The position numbers were made by a program, and so were the translations under genes. Positions 1 to 6,998 of a stretch of DNA of 8,763 nt are shown in pieces. The number at the start of each line of letters is the position of its first letter. Positions within the stretch are counted from its first letter, which is position 1. Under the pieces are notes generated by a model. It was not told the origin of the DNA. It did not search any database and was given only the letters and a program-made list of their open reading frames with translations. The stretch comes from Clostridiaceae bacterium (GTDB taxonomy: Bacteria > Bacillota > Clostridia > Saccharofermentanales > UBA5734), in NCBI GenBank assembly GCA_012729935.1, contig JAAYBY010000062.1, forward strand, positions 1 to 8,763. The letters are read 5' to 3'.

Positions 1-327
1 ATGCCCTTTATAAGAAGGTGTCTGTCGAGAAATCTGAACAATTACAGGCTGCCCCGGCTTAACCGAAGATGGTGCTTCTTTCAACGGCAAGAATGCGTCG
101 TGAACGTCACCGATTTCGATGAAGACAGCCTGCAACGGAGGTACAATCTGCCTGACAGTTCCAGTGACAATATCCAAACGACGGCAGCAGCTGCCACATC
201 TGACTAATCGTTCAACCGGTTTTTTGCCCTCCAGCAAGACACAGCTGATCGTATCGTCTTTTCGATAAATCGCTATCTGGCTGTTTTCGTGAATCTCTTG
301 ATGGATACATTCAGGTTTTTTCTGCAA
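1..327 (-). CDS. RNase E/G-like ribonuclease, N-terminal 109 residues (3' end outside window)
   Basis: RNase E/G enzymes are endoribonucleases that process rRNA and mRNA. They begin with an S1-like RNA-binding region. The reading frame stays open to the window edge, so only the N-terminus is seen. Residues about 54-107 match the family S1 region: TGTVRQIVPPLQAVFIEIG stands where typical members have a GRV..V.PGMQAAFVDIG pattern, followed by DAFLPL, then GQPVIVQISRQ and KG where members usually have GQ.ILVQV.KEP..KG. I chose the TTG start at 327 because GAGGAG (337-342) lies 9 bases upstream; a TTG directly after the previous stop (355-357) has no such site. It is the third gene after pgi, separated from the DUF2344 gene by 30 bases. 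The usual GNIY motif is replaced by DIVTG, and residues 44-48 are cysteine-rich (CGSCC), so this may be a divergent paralogue. Family placement is fairly sure. Catalytic residues lie outside the window. Confidence 0.8.
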   Translation of the reverse strand, partial: MQKKPECIHQEIHENSQIAIYRKDDTISCVLLEGKKPVERLVRCGSCCRRLDIVTGTVRQIVPPLQAVFIEIGDVHDAFLPLKEAPSSVKPGQPVIVQISRQTPSYKGH

Positions 328-336
328 GGCAGGGAT

Positions 337-342
337 CTCCTC
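337..342 (-). promoter_or_regulatory. Ribosome binding site of the RNase G-like gene
   Basis: GAGGAG on the minus strand lies 9 bases before the TTG at 327. It is the only good site between the two genes and decides the start codon. Confidence 0.6.
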
Positions 343-357
343 GTTTACACATTTCAA

Positions 358-1080
358 TCAGACATCCAGACCGCTAACCCAGTCACGAATGTTTGTATCA
401 GCCACTTTCATATGCTGCGGTGCAAATAAAAGCTCAGTACGTGTGATGGACGTCTCCAGCATATCTTCTTCAGAAAGGAACTGATGCATTTTCAGAAGTT
501 GAAGAAACAGCTCAGGTCTCAAATTTTTCTGACTACCGGCGCAGACAAGAAGTTCGACAAGATGCTTGCCTTCTGTCTGAATATCAAGAATTAGCGGTTT
601 TATATCCTGCAAGGATCTTTTTTCTCGCGTCTGCTTTTCAACCATCCACGTATCTTCATTAAATCGAGTTTGAAACCGATCGACTTTCTTTGCCAGCTCC
701 AACGACGACAATCGATAACGGGCTGCTGTCACCCGGCTCATCAAGCTGTTCTTCTTGTCATCTGTGACCAGACGGCTGGCCTGGACTTCGAGCCCTTCAG
801 GTAAACTGCGGTTCAGTTCCCTGCACCATAGTTCATTCACATCAGGCTCATAATTCTGCTGATCATCAATTTTGACATCAACATAATCATCTTCTGTTGC
901 GATACCGACGCCGATCGGCAATGCAAATGCCAGCTGCGGACGCGGGTTAAATCCTCCGCTGTAAGCAACGGGTATCCCGGCACGTCTGATCGATCGCTCA
1001 AACGTCCTCATCTGATCAAGATGTGCCAGCCAGACGGCAGGTCCTTTTCGGCTGTATCGAATTCGCCAGTTAGTCACCAA
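358..1080 (-). CDS. TIGR03936/DUF2344 family protein, radical SAM-associated
   Basis: This protein of about 240 residues belongs to the DUF2344 family, found next to or fused with TIGR03960 radical SAM proteins. Its molecular function is unknown. Family features are visible near the N-terminus: RIRYSRKG (residues 6-13), LAHLDQMRTFERSIRRAG (18-35) and YSGGFNPRPQLAFALPIGVG (40-59). I place the start at TTG 1080 because AAGGAGG (1089-1095) lies 8 bases upstream and the family normally begins just before the R.R.SK.G motif. GTG at 1077 is almost as good; a GTG at 1113 would add 11 residues but lacks a ribosome binding site. It overlaps the upstream radical SAM gene by 11 bases, so the two are probably translationally coupled, and it precedes the RNase G-like gene. 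The conserved neighbourhood suggests a role with the radical SAM partner, possibly in RNA or ribosome-related chemistry; that is inference. Confidence 0.87.
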   Translation of the reverse strand: MVTNWRIRYSRKGPAVWLAHLDQMRTFERSIRRAGIPVAYSGGFNPRPQLAFALPIGVGIATEDDYVDVKIDDQQNYEPDVNELWCRELNRSLPEGLEVQASRLVTDDKKNSLMSRVTAARYRLSSLELAKKVDRFQTRFNEDTWMVEKQTREKRSLQDIKPLILDIQTEGKHLVELLVCAGSQKNLRPELFLQLLKMHQFLSEEDMLETSITRTELLFAPQHMKVADTNIRDWVSGLDV

Positions 1081-2935
1081 AGCAAATGCCTCCTTCAAAC
1101 GTTGTCGCACCACACTGACTACAGGCGATCCTGCATTGAGGCGTCGTTTTTGCCTTTAGTGCTTTCTGATACTCTCGATACAAAAATGCCGATGTTACAC
1201 CGCAATCAATGTGATCCCAGGGCATTATCTCGGCTTCAGCCCGTTCCCTGTGCGCATAGAATGAGACATCAAGGCCAAATTTTTCCAGGCTGTCAAGCCA
1301 ATTGTCGAGTTTAAAATGGTCGTCCCATGCATCAAAGGTCTGACCCTTTGCCCAGACATCACGGATAACAGCACCGAGACGTCGGTCTCCTCTGGCCAGC
1401 AATGCTTCAATTAACGAGGAATGCCAGTCATGATAGTGATACTTGACCGGTCTGTTTCGAAATCGCTCTTTGAGAAACTGTTGTCTTTTGTTGACAACCT
1501 CCGGTAATTCCTGAGGAGCCCACTGAAACGGTGTGTGTGGTTTGGGAATAAAAACAGCTGTGCTGACTGTCAGCTCCAGGCGCCTTGGTCTATCAGAGCG
1601 CGGCAGACCGCGATAGAGCGTTTCGATTGAATCCGTCAGATCAGCGATCGCCTGTGCATCCATATCCGTCTCAGTTGGCAGCCCCAACATGAAATAGAGC
1701 TTGGCTCCATTCCAGCCTCCTTTAAACGCCAATGTCATCGCTTCAAGTAAATCCTGTTCTGTGATATTTTTGTTGATGACATCGCGCAAACGCTGCGTGC
1801 CAGCCTCTGGGGCAAACGTCAGTCCGCTCTTGCGTGTACTGGAACCTTTTTGCATCAGCTCAAGTGTAAATGAATCCAATCGTAATGATGGCAGTGACAA
1901 GCTGGTGTGATGTCCTGAAAACTGCTCGAGCAGACGATCCGTTAAGGAGCCCAGTTGGCTGTAATCACTTGTGGATAAGGACAACAGCCCACATTCGTCA
2001 TATCCGGTTGACTGTTCGAGTGCTGCGGCCTGCTTCGACAATGTGTCAACACCTGTCTCGCGAACGGGCCGGTAAATCATGCCAGCCTGACAGAAGCGGC
2101 AACCACGCGGGCAGCCGCGAAAGAGTTCGAGAGACATGCGGTCATGGACTATTTCCGTGTTCGGAACAATAAGCTGATCAGGCCGTTTCATGGTATTGAG
2201 ATTCTTAACAATCCTTTTTTGAATGATAGGAGGAACCGTTCCATCAAGCGGACGTATCGCCTCGACGGTCTGATCCGCCTTGTAGACGACAGCATACAGC
2301 GAAGGCACATATACACCGGGAATCGCTGCGGCCTGCCGCAAAAACGCTGAACGGTCCCACGTTGACGTTCTACCGTTTGGACAGTGCTGATGATAGAGAT
2401 CAATCAGTTCTTCGATCGTTTCTTCAGCTTCACCGATCACCGCCAGATCAAAAAAATCAGCCATTGGTTCCAGATTGAATGCGACAGGTCCGCCTGCGAC
2501 AACCAAAGGATCTTCGGCAGATCGTTCTGACGTCAGCTGCGGTATACCGGCAAGGTCAAGCATATTCAGCACATTGGTAAACGACAATTCATATTGTAAA
2601 GTAAAACCGACCCAGTCGAATTGACTCAGTGGTGTGCGTGATTCCAGACTGTATAAGGGGATGTTTTTTTCGCGCATCAGCTGTTCCATGTCCGTCCAGG
2701 GTGCAAAAGAACGCTCACACCAGGTATCAGGGCGCTGATTCAATAAATAATAAAGAATCTGGAGCGCACTGTTCGACATACCGATCTCATAGACATCGGG
2801 AAAACAAAACGCAAACCGCACCAGATCAGATGACAGCGGTTTCGTCACACTGTTCCATTCACCGCCTACATACCGCGCAGGCTTGGTGACTGATCGCAAC
2901 AATCCATCAGTCAGGTTTACAGGTTCAGTCTTCAT
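1070..2935 (-). CDS. TIGR03960 family radical SAM protein with B12-binding-like N-terminal domain
   Basis: The product is 621 residues, about the usual length for the family. The N-terminal half resembles a cobalamin-binding Rossmann domain: PDVYEIGMSN at 46-55, then LVVAGGP..FNLEPM..F.D at about 144-163 and IGEAEET at 167-173. The radical SAM core starts with FRGCPRGCRFC, giving a CX3CX2C motif at Cys275, Cys279 and Cys282 that would hold the 4Fe-4S cluster cleaving S-adenosylmethionine. LTFAPEAGT (372-380) and KLYFMLGLPTET lie in the rest of the core. The C-terminus has a second CX3CX2C (Cys601, Cys605, Cys608). The substrate is unknown. Cobalamin binding is uncertain because the classical DXHXXG motif reads DVYEIG, with Tyr in place of His. 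The start ATG overlaps the pgi stop as ATGA, with GGAG 8 bases upstream inside pgi. The product is likely cytoplasmic and acts with the following DUF2344 protein. Confidence 0.93.
   Translation of the reverse strand: MKTEPVNLTDGLLRSVTKPARYVGGEWNSVTKPLSSDLVRFAFCFPDVYEIGMSNSALQILYYLLNQRPDTWCERSFAPWTDMEQLMREKNIPLYSLESRTPLSQFDWVGFTLQYELSFTNVLNMLDLAGIPQLTSERSAEDPLVVAGGPVAFNLEPMADFFDLAVIGEAEETIEELIDLYHQHCPNGRTSTWDRSAFLRQAAAIPGVYVPSLYAVVYKADQTVEAIRPLDGTVPPIIQKRIVKNLNTMKRPDQLIVPNTEIVHDRMSLELFRGCPRGCRFCQAGMIYRPVRETGVDTLSKQAAALEQSTGYDECGLLSLSTSDYSQLGSLTDRLLEQFSGHHTSLSLPSLRLDSFTLELMQKGSSTRKSGLTFAPEAGTQRLRDVINKNITEQDLLEAMTLAFKGGWNGAKLYFMLGLPTETDMDAQAIADLTDSIETLYRGLPRSDRPRRLELTVSTAVFIPKPHTPFQWAPQELPEVVNKRQQFLKERFRNRPVKYHYHDWHSSLIEALLARGDRRLGAVIRDVWAKGQTFDAWDDHFKLDNWLDSLEKFGLDVSFYAHRERAEAEIMPWDHIDCGVTSAFLYREYQKALKAKTTPQCRIACSQCGATTFEGGICFGD
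1089..1095 (-). promoter_or_regulatory. Ribosome binding site of the DUF2344 gene, inside the upstream coding region
   Basis: AAGGAGG on the minus strand lies within the last codons of the radical SAM gene (coding its Glu-Gly-Gly near the C-terminus). It is 8 bases from TTG 1080 and 11 from GTG 1077. It argues against the longer start at 1113. Confidence 0.65.
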
Positions 2936-4287
2936 GAATCGCGCTCCGCAAGAAGTGCTTCCAATTCAGCCTTTTTCTGTTCGTAACCTGGTTTACCGAG
3001 CAGGGCATACATGTTGTCCTTATATGCTTCAACACCGGGCTGGTCAAAGGGGTTGACTGCCAACAGATATCCGCTGATCGCACAGGCCAGTTCAAAAAAG
3101 CAGACAAGCTGTCCAAACCAGTACGGCGTGCGCTCTGGCACGGTTAATCTCAAATTGGGGACGCCACCCGCGACGTGTGCCAGAATCGTTCCCCGGGCGG
3201 CCTTCTCGTTGATTTCGTGCAAACTGCGTTCCGCCAGATAATTAAGGCCGTCTCCATTGTCATCATCTGCCGGAACAACGATTGTATGTTTGGATTCTTC
3301 AACAGACAGCACGGTTTCGAAAAGAATCCGCTGACCATCCTGAATATACTGGCCCATTGAATGCAAATCCGTTGTGTTGGCGACACCTGCGGGGAACAGA
3401 CCGCGCCCGTCTTTGCCTTCACTTTCACCAAACAGCTGTTTCCACCATTCAGTCAGATACTGCATTGATGGTTCATATTGAACCATCACCTCAATTTGAT
3501 AGCCTTTACGCAATAAAACATTGCGGCAGGCGGCGTAGCGGTAGCAGGGATTGTCGTCCGGATCAGGATTCTGCCAGTGGTGCATTCCATCTCTTGCACC
3601 GTCAAGCATCGCGTCAATGTCAATGCCGGCGACGGCTATTGGCAATAACCCAACAGGCGTGAGAACAGAGTATCGTCCGCCAACATCATCCGGTACGACA
3701 AATGTCTCATACTGCTCCTGAACAGCCAGTTTGCGGAGCGCTCCACGGCTTTTATCCGTCGTTACATAAATTCGTCTCTGTGCTTCCTCGCGGCCATACT
3801 GTTCTTCCATCCATTGTTTAAGAATTCGAAAGGCTATCGCCGGTTCCGTTGTTGTGCCTGATTTTGAAATAACATTAACCGATATACGCTGGCCTTTGAT
3901 CGTTTCAAGCAAGTCATACAGATAGTCAGCACTCAAATGATTACCGGCGAATACAATGTGCGGAGCTGATCGTTTTTCCCGGGGCAGCAGATCAGAAAAC
4001 GTTGGCGTCAGCATGTCAATCGCTGCGCGAGCACCCAGATAGGAACCGCCGATACCAATGACAATCAAAATGTCAGACTGCGCCCGGATGCGATCGGCAG
4101 CCCTGTGTATCCGTTCTAATTCATGTATATCGAGACTGTCCGGTAATTTCATCCAGCCTGTAAAGGCAGATCCCGGTCCTTTTCCTGAATGCAGCAGTTC
4201 ATGAGCCGATTCAATCTGCGGTTTTAATTGATCTATTTCGTAAGAGCGAATCCAGCCGGATGCGCTATCCTGACTAAAGCCAATCAT
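2932..4287 (-). CDS. pgi: Glucose-6-phosphate isomerase
   Basis: It interconverts glucose 6-phosphate and fructose 6-phosphate in glycolysis and gluconeogenesis, in the cytoplasm. The 451-residue product fits the short Bacillus-type enzyme. Visible motifs in order are GIGGSYLGARA (78-88), the phosphate-binding SKSGTTTEPA (141-150), the family signature DVGGRYSVLTPVGLLP (201-216), FGESEGKD with the probable catalytic base Glu290, TDLHSMGQ with His309, and GVEAYKDN with Lys423. These match catalytic residues known for the Geobacillus enzyme. The ATG start has GGGAGG 8 bases upstream. It is the first gene of the minus-strand operon, with a promoter at 4343-4371, and its stop overlaps the next start as ATGA. 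The coupling to a radical SAM gene is unusual for pgi. No key residue appears to be missing. Confidence 0.98.
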   Translation of the reverse strand: MIGFSQDSASGWIRSYEIDQLKPQIESAHELLHSGKGPGSAFTGWMKLPDSLDIHELERIHRAADRIRAQSDILIVIGIGGSYLGARAAIDMLTPTFSDLLPREKRSAPHIVFAGNHLSADYLYDLLETIKGQRISVNVISKSGTTTEPAIAFRILKQWMEEQYGREEAQRRIYVTTDKSRGALRKLAVQEQYETFVVPDDVGGRYSVLTPVGLLPIAVAGIDIDAMLDGARDGMHHWQNPDPDDNPCYRYAACRNVLLRKGYQIEVMVQYEPSMQYLTEWWKQLFGESEGKDGRGLFPAGVANTTDLHSMGQYIQDGQRILFETVLSVEESKHTIVVPADDDNGDGLNYLAERSLHEINEKAARGTILAHVAGGVPNLRLTVPERTPYWFGQLVCFFELACAISGYLLAVNPFDQPGVEAYKDNMYALLGKPGYEQKKAELEALLAERDS

Positions 4288-4342
4288 GATAAAAACCTCC
4301 CTAGTTATCTGGTTCTGTTATGATCGTTGTGTGTTTCGATTC

Positions 4343-4371
4343 AGTATAGCGTATGCGAAAAATCGTTGCAA
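4343..4371 (-). promoter_or_regulatory. Promoter of the pgi operon
   Basis: On the minus strand TTGCAA (4366-4371) and TATACT (4343-4348) are separated by exactly 17 bases, close to the sigma-A consensus. Transcription would start near 4336, giving a leader of about 50 bases before pgi. No operator or riboswitch is evident in the leader. Confidence 0.7.
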
Positions 4372-4391
4372 TGAAGTTAGTCTGAATGTTG

Positions 4392-4420
4392 TTGATCTCT
4401 GATTCGATTTTGTTGATAAT
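4392..4420 (+). promoter_or_regulatory. Promoter of the patatin-like gene
   Basis: On the plus strand TTGATC (4392-4397) and GATAAT (4415-4420) are 17 bases apart. Transcription would start near 4427, leaving a leader of only about 20 bases. Both boxes overlap copies of the direct repeat TTGTTGAT (4389-4396 and 4410-4417), spaced 21 bases. The promoter is divergent from the pgi promoter, and the two -35 boxes are 20 bases apart. Confidence 0.55.
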
Positions 4421-4448
4421 GAGGGTATCAAATGCGAGGTAAACCATT

Positions 4449-5222
4449 ATGACAGATTATGGACTGGTGCTGGCTGGCGGGGGAACTCGGGGTGCCTATC
4501 AGATTGGTGTCTGGAAAGCGTTGAATCAATGCAACATCCCGATCACGGCAGTTGTAGGTGTTTCGATCGGCGCAATAAACGGTGCATTTTTTTGCCAGGG
4601 TGACTGGTCATTAGCCTATCAAGCCTGGCATGAAGTAACTGTTACCGACCTGGTTGATCTGCCGGAACCGCTACCGGTTCCGGAGAATATCTTTGATCGT
4701 CACAACCTTCCGACATTAACCCGATTGGTGATTCAGGAAAGAGGTCTGGACACAACTCCGTTCAGACGTCAGATGGAACGTTATCTCAGTGAGGAAAGCC
4801 TGCGCAGATCGCCAATCGATCTGGGTGTCCTGACCTATTCGCTGACTGATTTCAAACCGGTCAGCGTTTTCCGGGACGCGGTCAGTCAAGGACATCTGTT
4901 TGACTATATCCTGGCAAGTGCCAGTCTACCATTGTTCAAAGCAGTACGTATTGATGGCAAACGCTTTGTGGATGGCGGCATCTATAACAACCGCCCGACA
5001 GAGATGCTCATCGCCAGGGGATATCAACGGATCATCGAGGTGGAAGTCGGAGGTATCGGTATCGCACGATCCTATGACGCAACCGGTCTGAAGATTCTAT
5101 CCGTCAAACCAGAAAAACCGATTGGCGGAATTCTCGATACACGACATGAGATGATCGATGCGAATATCAGGCAGGGATATGCGGATGCGCAGGCGGTTCT
5201 TCAGTTACATGGATTAATCTGA
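4449..5222 (+). CDS. Patatin-like phospholipase family protein
   Basis: Patatin-like proteins are serine acyl hydrolases acting on phospholipids or other lipid esters through a Ser-Asp dyad. All hallmarks are present in this 257-residue protein: the glycine-rich oxyanion segment GGGTRGAYQIG (10-20), the nucleophile elbow GVSIG with Ser39 (37-41), and the aspartate motif DGGIYNN with Asp175. No signal peptide or membrane segment is apparent, so it is probably cytoplasmic or peripheral to the membrane. The size matches compact bacterial members (RssA/YchK-like), which are mostly of unknown physiological substrate. The ATG start has GAGG 9 bases upstream. The gene is alone on its strand and convergent with the DUF4080 radical SAM gene, overlapping its 3' end by 9 bases. 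Family assignment is firm. Whether the substrate is a phospholipid is not established. Confidence 0.93.
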   Translation: MTDYGLVLAGGGTRGAYQIGVWKALNQCNIPITAVVGVSIGAINGAFFCQGDWSLAYQAWHEVTVTDLVDLPEPLPVPENIFDRHNLPTLTRLVIQERGLDTTPFRRQMERYLSEESLRRSPIDLGVLTYSLTDFKPVSVFRDAVSQGHLFDYILASASLPLFKAVRIDGKRFVDGGIYNNRPTEMLIARGYQRIIEVEVGGIGIARSYDATGLKILSVKPEKPIGGILDTRHEMIDANIRQGYADAQAVLQLHGLI

Positions 5223-6998
5223 GGCTGGTTGAAGCCAACTTGATTCAACCGCTTTGGCATCAATGAACTGAAGTCCCTGTCCCGTTCTCTGATAAGCAAG
5301 AATCCAGTCGCCCGGTTCTAGACGGCCGGTTTGCTGAAACACATCCCAGTTGAAGCTGATTCGGTCGAAACGCTCCTGTCCTGTCTGTTTTTTAAAGGCG
5401 AATAGTTCTTTTCTCATGCGCAGGTAACGAAGCAGCCTCTGATTGGATGGATCCCGCCGATGCTCCCAGAAATACATCCAGTCCGGCTGTCCTTTTTCAC
5501 CGCTCATCTGGAAATCTGTTCGCAGCAAATCCAAAAACAGTGTGTGTTGACTGGAATCAATCCGCTGGCTTTGTGATTTGGCAAATTCGAATAATCGCCA
5601 GGCGCGTTCTTCTGAACCAAGGGATCGATCAAGCAAATGGCGTTCATCAAACCATTCACTCAGATCACAATAAAATGAAAACGGGCTGTCCCAGAATCCG
5701 GTCATCCAGTCGATTGACCGGACAGTAAAGCCAGCATGCCAATAAAGATCCAATAATTTCTCGACCCGCTTCAACAGACATATGTCCTCAAAAGTCATCG
5801 CGTCAGATTGAATCACCTCATAAGGCGGTTCATCGAGCCACTGGAATTCCGTCCGCTTTACAGTCCCGACAATCGGTGTGCCCGGCAGTATTTTCAAAAA
5901 TCCCAGCTGCAGCATATCCGGCCTTAGAGCATAAACCTCGTTAAACGAGACCGCAAACATCGCTAATGTCTCCCCGGGCAGACCGGCAATCAGGTCGAGA
6001 TGCAGTTGAATCCGGCCCATCTGCTGTAGCTTTGCAACCTGGGTTTTCAAACGATCAATGTTGCAGGTCCGCTGAATATTCTGCAATATAGCCGGATGGA
6101 TGCTCTGGACGCCGATTTCAAATCGGAATAAACCTGTCGGGACCTCTTGCAGCAGCTCGATGGTCTCATCATCCAGCAGATCACCGGCAATTTCAAAATG
6201 AAACCGCGTGCGATATGCTTTTTGCCGATACCGTTCAATCAAGAATGACCAGATCTGACGAGCCCGTTCCGGATGACTGTTAAAAGTCCGATCTACCAGT
6301 TTGACCTGGCGGACATCTTGGCTGATCAGATAGGCTAACTCATCCAGAACGCGAACCAGACTGCGCTCACGGAGCTGTCTGTCAGTGGATGACAGGCAAT
6401 AGCTGCAGCGGAACGGACAGCCGCGGCTTGACTCATAATAAAGAATGCGGTTCTTGCAGCTGCGCAGGTCAGTCTCTGAATATGGAAATGGCCAGTCATC
6501 GCCGGCAATCGGTCCAGTTTTCTGATTCAAGCGAATCATTCCGTTCTGACGCCAATACAATCCTGGAACAGTGGATAACTTAGATTGATCCGGACCAGAT
6601 GTCCCGGCGAGCGCATCGACAAGAAGCATCATTGAGCGCTCTGCCTCTCCTGCTATCACAAAATCGATTGAATTGTCATCATGCATCCACTGTTCGGCTT
6701 GTGTCGATGCTTCAGGTCCGCCCAGAATCACATAGGCACCAGGTTTGATTTTTTTCAGTTCACGAACAACAGAGCGTGTCAGACAGCTGTTCCAGATATA
6801 ACAGGAAAAGGCATACACGTGTGAATCACTTTTGTTCAGACGGTCAAGAATAGACAATAGTTGATCGTTTATGGTCCACTCAGCAATTGTAACGTCAACA
6901 GGCAAGTCAACTTTTTTAAGTTGGGCAGCTAGATACCTGATGGCTAAATTGGTGTGGGAATAACGGGCATTAAAACTACCTAGCAGCAAGCGAATCAT
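5214..6998 (-). CDS. B12-binding-domain radical SAM protein, DUF4080 type
   Basis: The product is 594 residues. Residues 1 to about 130 look like a cobalamin-binding-type Rossmann domain (LLGSFNARYSHTNLAIRYL at 5-23, YVILGGPEAS at 89-98, FVIAGEAE at 113-120), but no DXHXXG motif is present. The radical SAM core has RGCPFRCSYC, a CX3CX2C motif at Cys194, Cys198 and Cys201, then KLVDRTFN (233-240), FEIGVQS (293-299) and a DLIAGLPGET strand, all typical of radical SAM barrels. The remaining C-terminal part fits the DUF4080 domain that commonly follows. Its substrate is unknown; members are often loosely annotated as Fe-S oxidoreductases. The ATG start overlaps the stop of the small membrane protein gene as ATGA, with GAGGG 9 bases upstream. 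Its 3' end overlaps the convergent patatin gene by 9 bases. It is not closely similar to the other radical SAM protein of this window. Confidence 0.92.
   Translation of the reverse strand: MIRLLLGSFNARYSHTNLAIRYLAAQLKKVDLPVDVTIAEWTINDQLLSILDRLNKSDSHVYAFSCYIWNSCLTRSVVRELKKIKPGAYVILGGPEASTQAEQWMHDDNSIDFVIAGEAERSMMLLVDALAGTSGPDQSKLSTVPGLYWRQNGMIRLNQKTGPIAGDDWPFPYSETDLRSCKNRILYYESSRGCPFRCSYCLSSTDRQLRERSLVRVLDELAYLISQDVRQVKLVDRTFNSHPERARQIWSFLIERYRQKAYRTRFHFEIAGDLLDDETIELLQEVPTGLFRFEIGVQSIHPAILQNIQRTCNIDRLKTQVAKLQQMGRIQLHLDLIAGLPGETLAMFAVSFNEVYALRPDMLQLGFLKILPGTPIVGTVKRTEFQWLDEPPYEVIQSDAMTFEDICLLKRVEKLLDLYWHAGFTVRSIDWMTGFWDSPFSFYCDLSEWFDERHLLDRSLGSEERAWRLFEFAKSQSQRIDSSQHTLFLDLLRTDFQMSGEKGQPDWMYFWEHRRDPSNQRLLRYLRMRKELFAFKKQTGQERFDRISFNWDVFQQTGRLEPGDWILAYQRTGQGLQFIDAKAVESSWLQPASD
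5227..5250 (+). terminator. Stem-loop just after the patatin-like gene
   Basis: GGTTGAA (5227-5233) and TTCAACC (5244-5250) form a perfect 7-bp stem with a 10-base loop, starting 4 bases after the patatin stop. There is no U-run after it, so it is at best a weak or factor-assisted terminator or a 3'-end protecting structure. It lies inside the last codons of the opposite gene. Confidence 0.35.

Noticed and set aside
1..207. Plus-strand frame of 68 codons at the left edge
   Set aside because: The opposite strand encodes a clear RNase E/G S1-region match over the same bases.
1081..1113. Longer start of the DUF2344 protein at GTG 1113
   Set aside because: It lacks a ribosome binding site and extends past the usual family start; AAGGAGG at 1089-1095 points to TTG 1080 or GTG 1077.
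1021..2889. Several plus-strand open frames of 60-100 codons within 1021-2889, and similar ones elsewhere such as 3282-3662 and 7031-7300
   Set aside because: They lie antisense to well-supported genes, have no ribosome binding sites or recognisable motifs, and their composition is what shadow frames produce.
4288..4342. Riboswitch or attenuator in the pgi leader
   Set aside because: The leader is about 50 bases with no strong stem or T-run; only a ribosome binding site is seen.
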